The position numbers and the translations under genes are program-made. From Paranoxybacillus vitaminiphilus (lineage in GTDB: Bacteria; Bacillota; Bacilli; Bacillales; Anoxybacillaceae), in NCBI RefSeq assembly GCF_003259935.1, contig NZ_QLMH01000003.1:271896-335895 (forward strand): a DNA stretch of 64,000 nt, read 5' to 3'. Below the pieces are notes generated by a model. It was not told the origin of the DNA. It saw only the letters and a list, made by a program, of their open reading frames with translations, and did not search any database. Numbering within the stretch: position 1 is the stretch's first letter; every line of letters starts with the position of its first letter. Shown one piece after another: positions 63,592 to 64,000 of the stretch.

Positions 63592-64000
63592 GGTTCATCA
63601 CCAAAAGTCGGGGGTGACAAATTTCCCTCCCGTTTCTAGGCGGATGCGCAAGAAAAGATGTGCGTTGTTTCGGTATCCATACCCTCTCCTTTTAATGAGT
63701 TTTATTTTATTATTTGTGCCCTCCATCTTTCCGTTTGATAAAGTGGATAAAATGGTATTGAGTATGGCTTTCTCACGAGAAACAAAGGCTTTCACAATAC
63801 TTGAAACCGCACCGCAAGTATGAAATTGAAACCGTTTTATCCAATCCGAAAATCGTCTTTTCGCTTGAATAAACGTTTTCGCTTTGAATACGTAACGAAT
63901 GTGTTGTAAGGATTGATATATATGACATACATGCTTGTCTTCTTTTAGCCATTGCGAAACCAACCCACGCTCTTCTTCCGTGAGTGTAGCTGGATCACAC
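63592..64000. mobile_element. ISL3-type insertion sequence, one end only
   Basis: The probable terminal repeat begins GGTTCATCACCAAAAGTCGG at 63592, directly after AT-rich intergenic DNA, and is followed at once by the 3' end of a transposase gene. The other end lies beyond the window, so target duplication cannot be checked. Confidence 0.7.
63598..64000 (-). CDS. ISL3-family transposase, C-terminal part (cut by window edge)
   Basis: The frame stays open from the window edge to a stop at 63598, 134 residues shown. The segments KMEGTNNKIKLIKRRGYGYR and NNAHLFLRIRL are the conserved C-terminal end of DDE transposases of the ISL3 group, which includes the last catalytic Glu. The N-terminal part lies outside the window, so it is not known whether the gene is intact. 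Confidence 0.82.
   Translation of the reverse strand, partial: CDPATLTEEERGLVSQWLKEDKHVCHIYQSLQHIRYVFKAKTFIQAKRRFSDWIKRFQFHTCGAVSSIVKAFVSREKAILNTILSTLSNGKMEGTNNKIKLIKRRGYGYRNNAHLFLRIRLETGGKFVTPDFW

Overview
The window is a chromosomal segment of a spore-forming, moderate-GC member of the Bacillaceae. Protein sequences, codon use and gene order all point to a thermophile of the Geobacillus/Parageobacillus/Anoxybacillus group; this is inferred from family resemblance, not from a database search. The order ilvBHC-leuABCD, ysoA-like, tig, clpX, lonB, lonA, ysxC, hemAXCDBL, spoVID, ysxE, valS, folC, (comC site), spoIIB, maf, radC, mreBCD, minCD, spoIVFAB, rplU-prp-rpmA, spo0B, obg, pheB, pheA is essentially the Bacillus subtilis backbone.

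Layout. 1-9.85 kb: a tRNA-Arg gene, ilvE with its own promoter, then a leucine-type T-box leader and the seven-gene branched-chain amino acid operon. 10-19 kb: a TPR protein, trigger factor and the ClpX/LonB/LonA proteases, with YsxC coupled to LonA. 19-26.3 kb: a membrane protein on the minus strand, a palindromic repeat element, and the six-gene operon from glutamyl-tRNA to glutamate semialdehyde, ALA and uroporphyrinogen. 26.4-33.3 kb: spore genes spoVID and ysxE, a small membrane gene, valS behind a valine T-box, and folC.

33.4-50.2 kb is the accessory part. Where B. subtilis has only the prepilin peptidase gene comC between folC and spoIIB, this genome carries a full type IV pilus locus. 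It has a large secreted von Willebrand A protein, a minus-strand operon of three minor pilins (the last a large GspK/PilX-like protein lacking Glu+5), then on the plus strand a membrane protein, a VanW/G5-like protein, PilB, PilT, PilC, the major pilin, PilD/ComC, PilM, PilN and PilO. A retraction ATPase and a tip-like minor pilin/adhesin set suggest a retractile adhesive or twitching pilus. This is the most interesting system in the window.

50.3-63.3 kb: the backbone resumes with spoIIB, maf, radC, cell-shape and division-site genes (mreBCD, minCD), the SpoIVFA/FB sigma-K checkpoint pair, the L21/Prp/L27 set, Spo0B, Obg and the last genes of phenylalanine synthesis. The window ends inside a transposase gene of ISL3 type on the minus strand.

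Two repeat families are visible. One is a roughly 110-145 bp nested palindrome present four times at gene ends, whose outer arms differ between copies yet still pair. The other is a different palindromic element upstream of hemA, with a remnant before hemL. Likely sigma-F (lonB) and sigma-E (spoVID, spoIVFA) promoters can be read directly.
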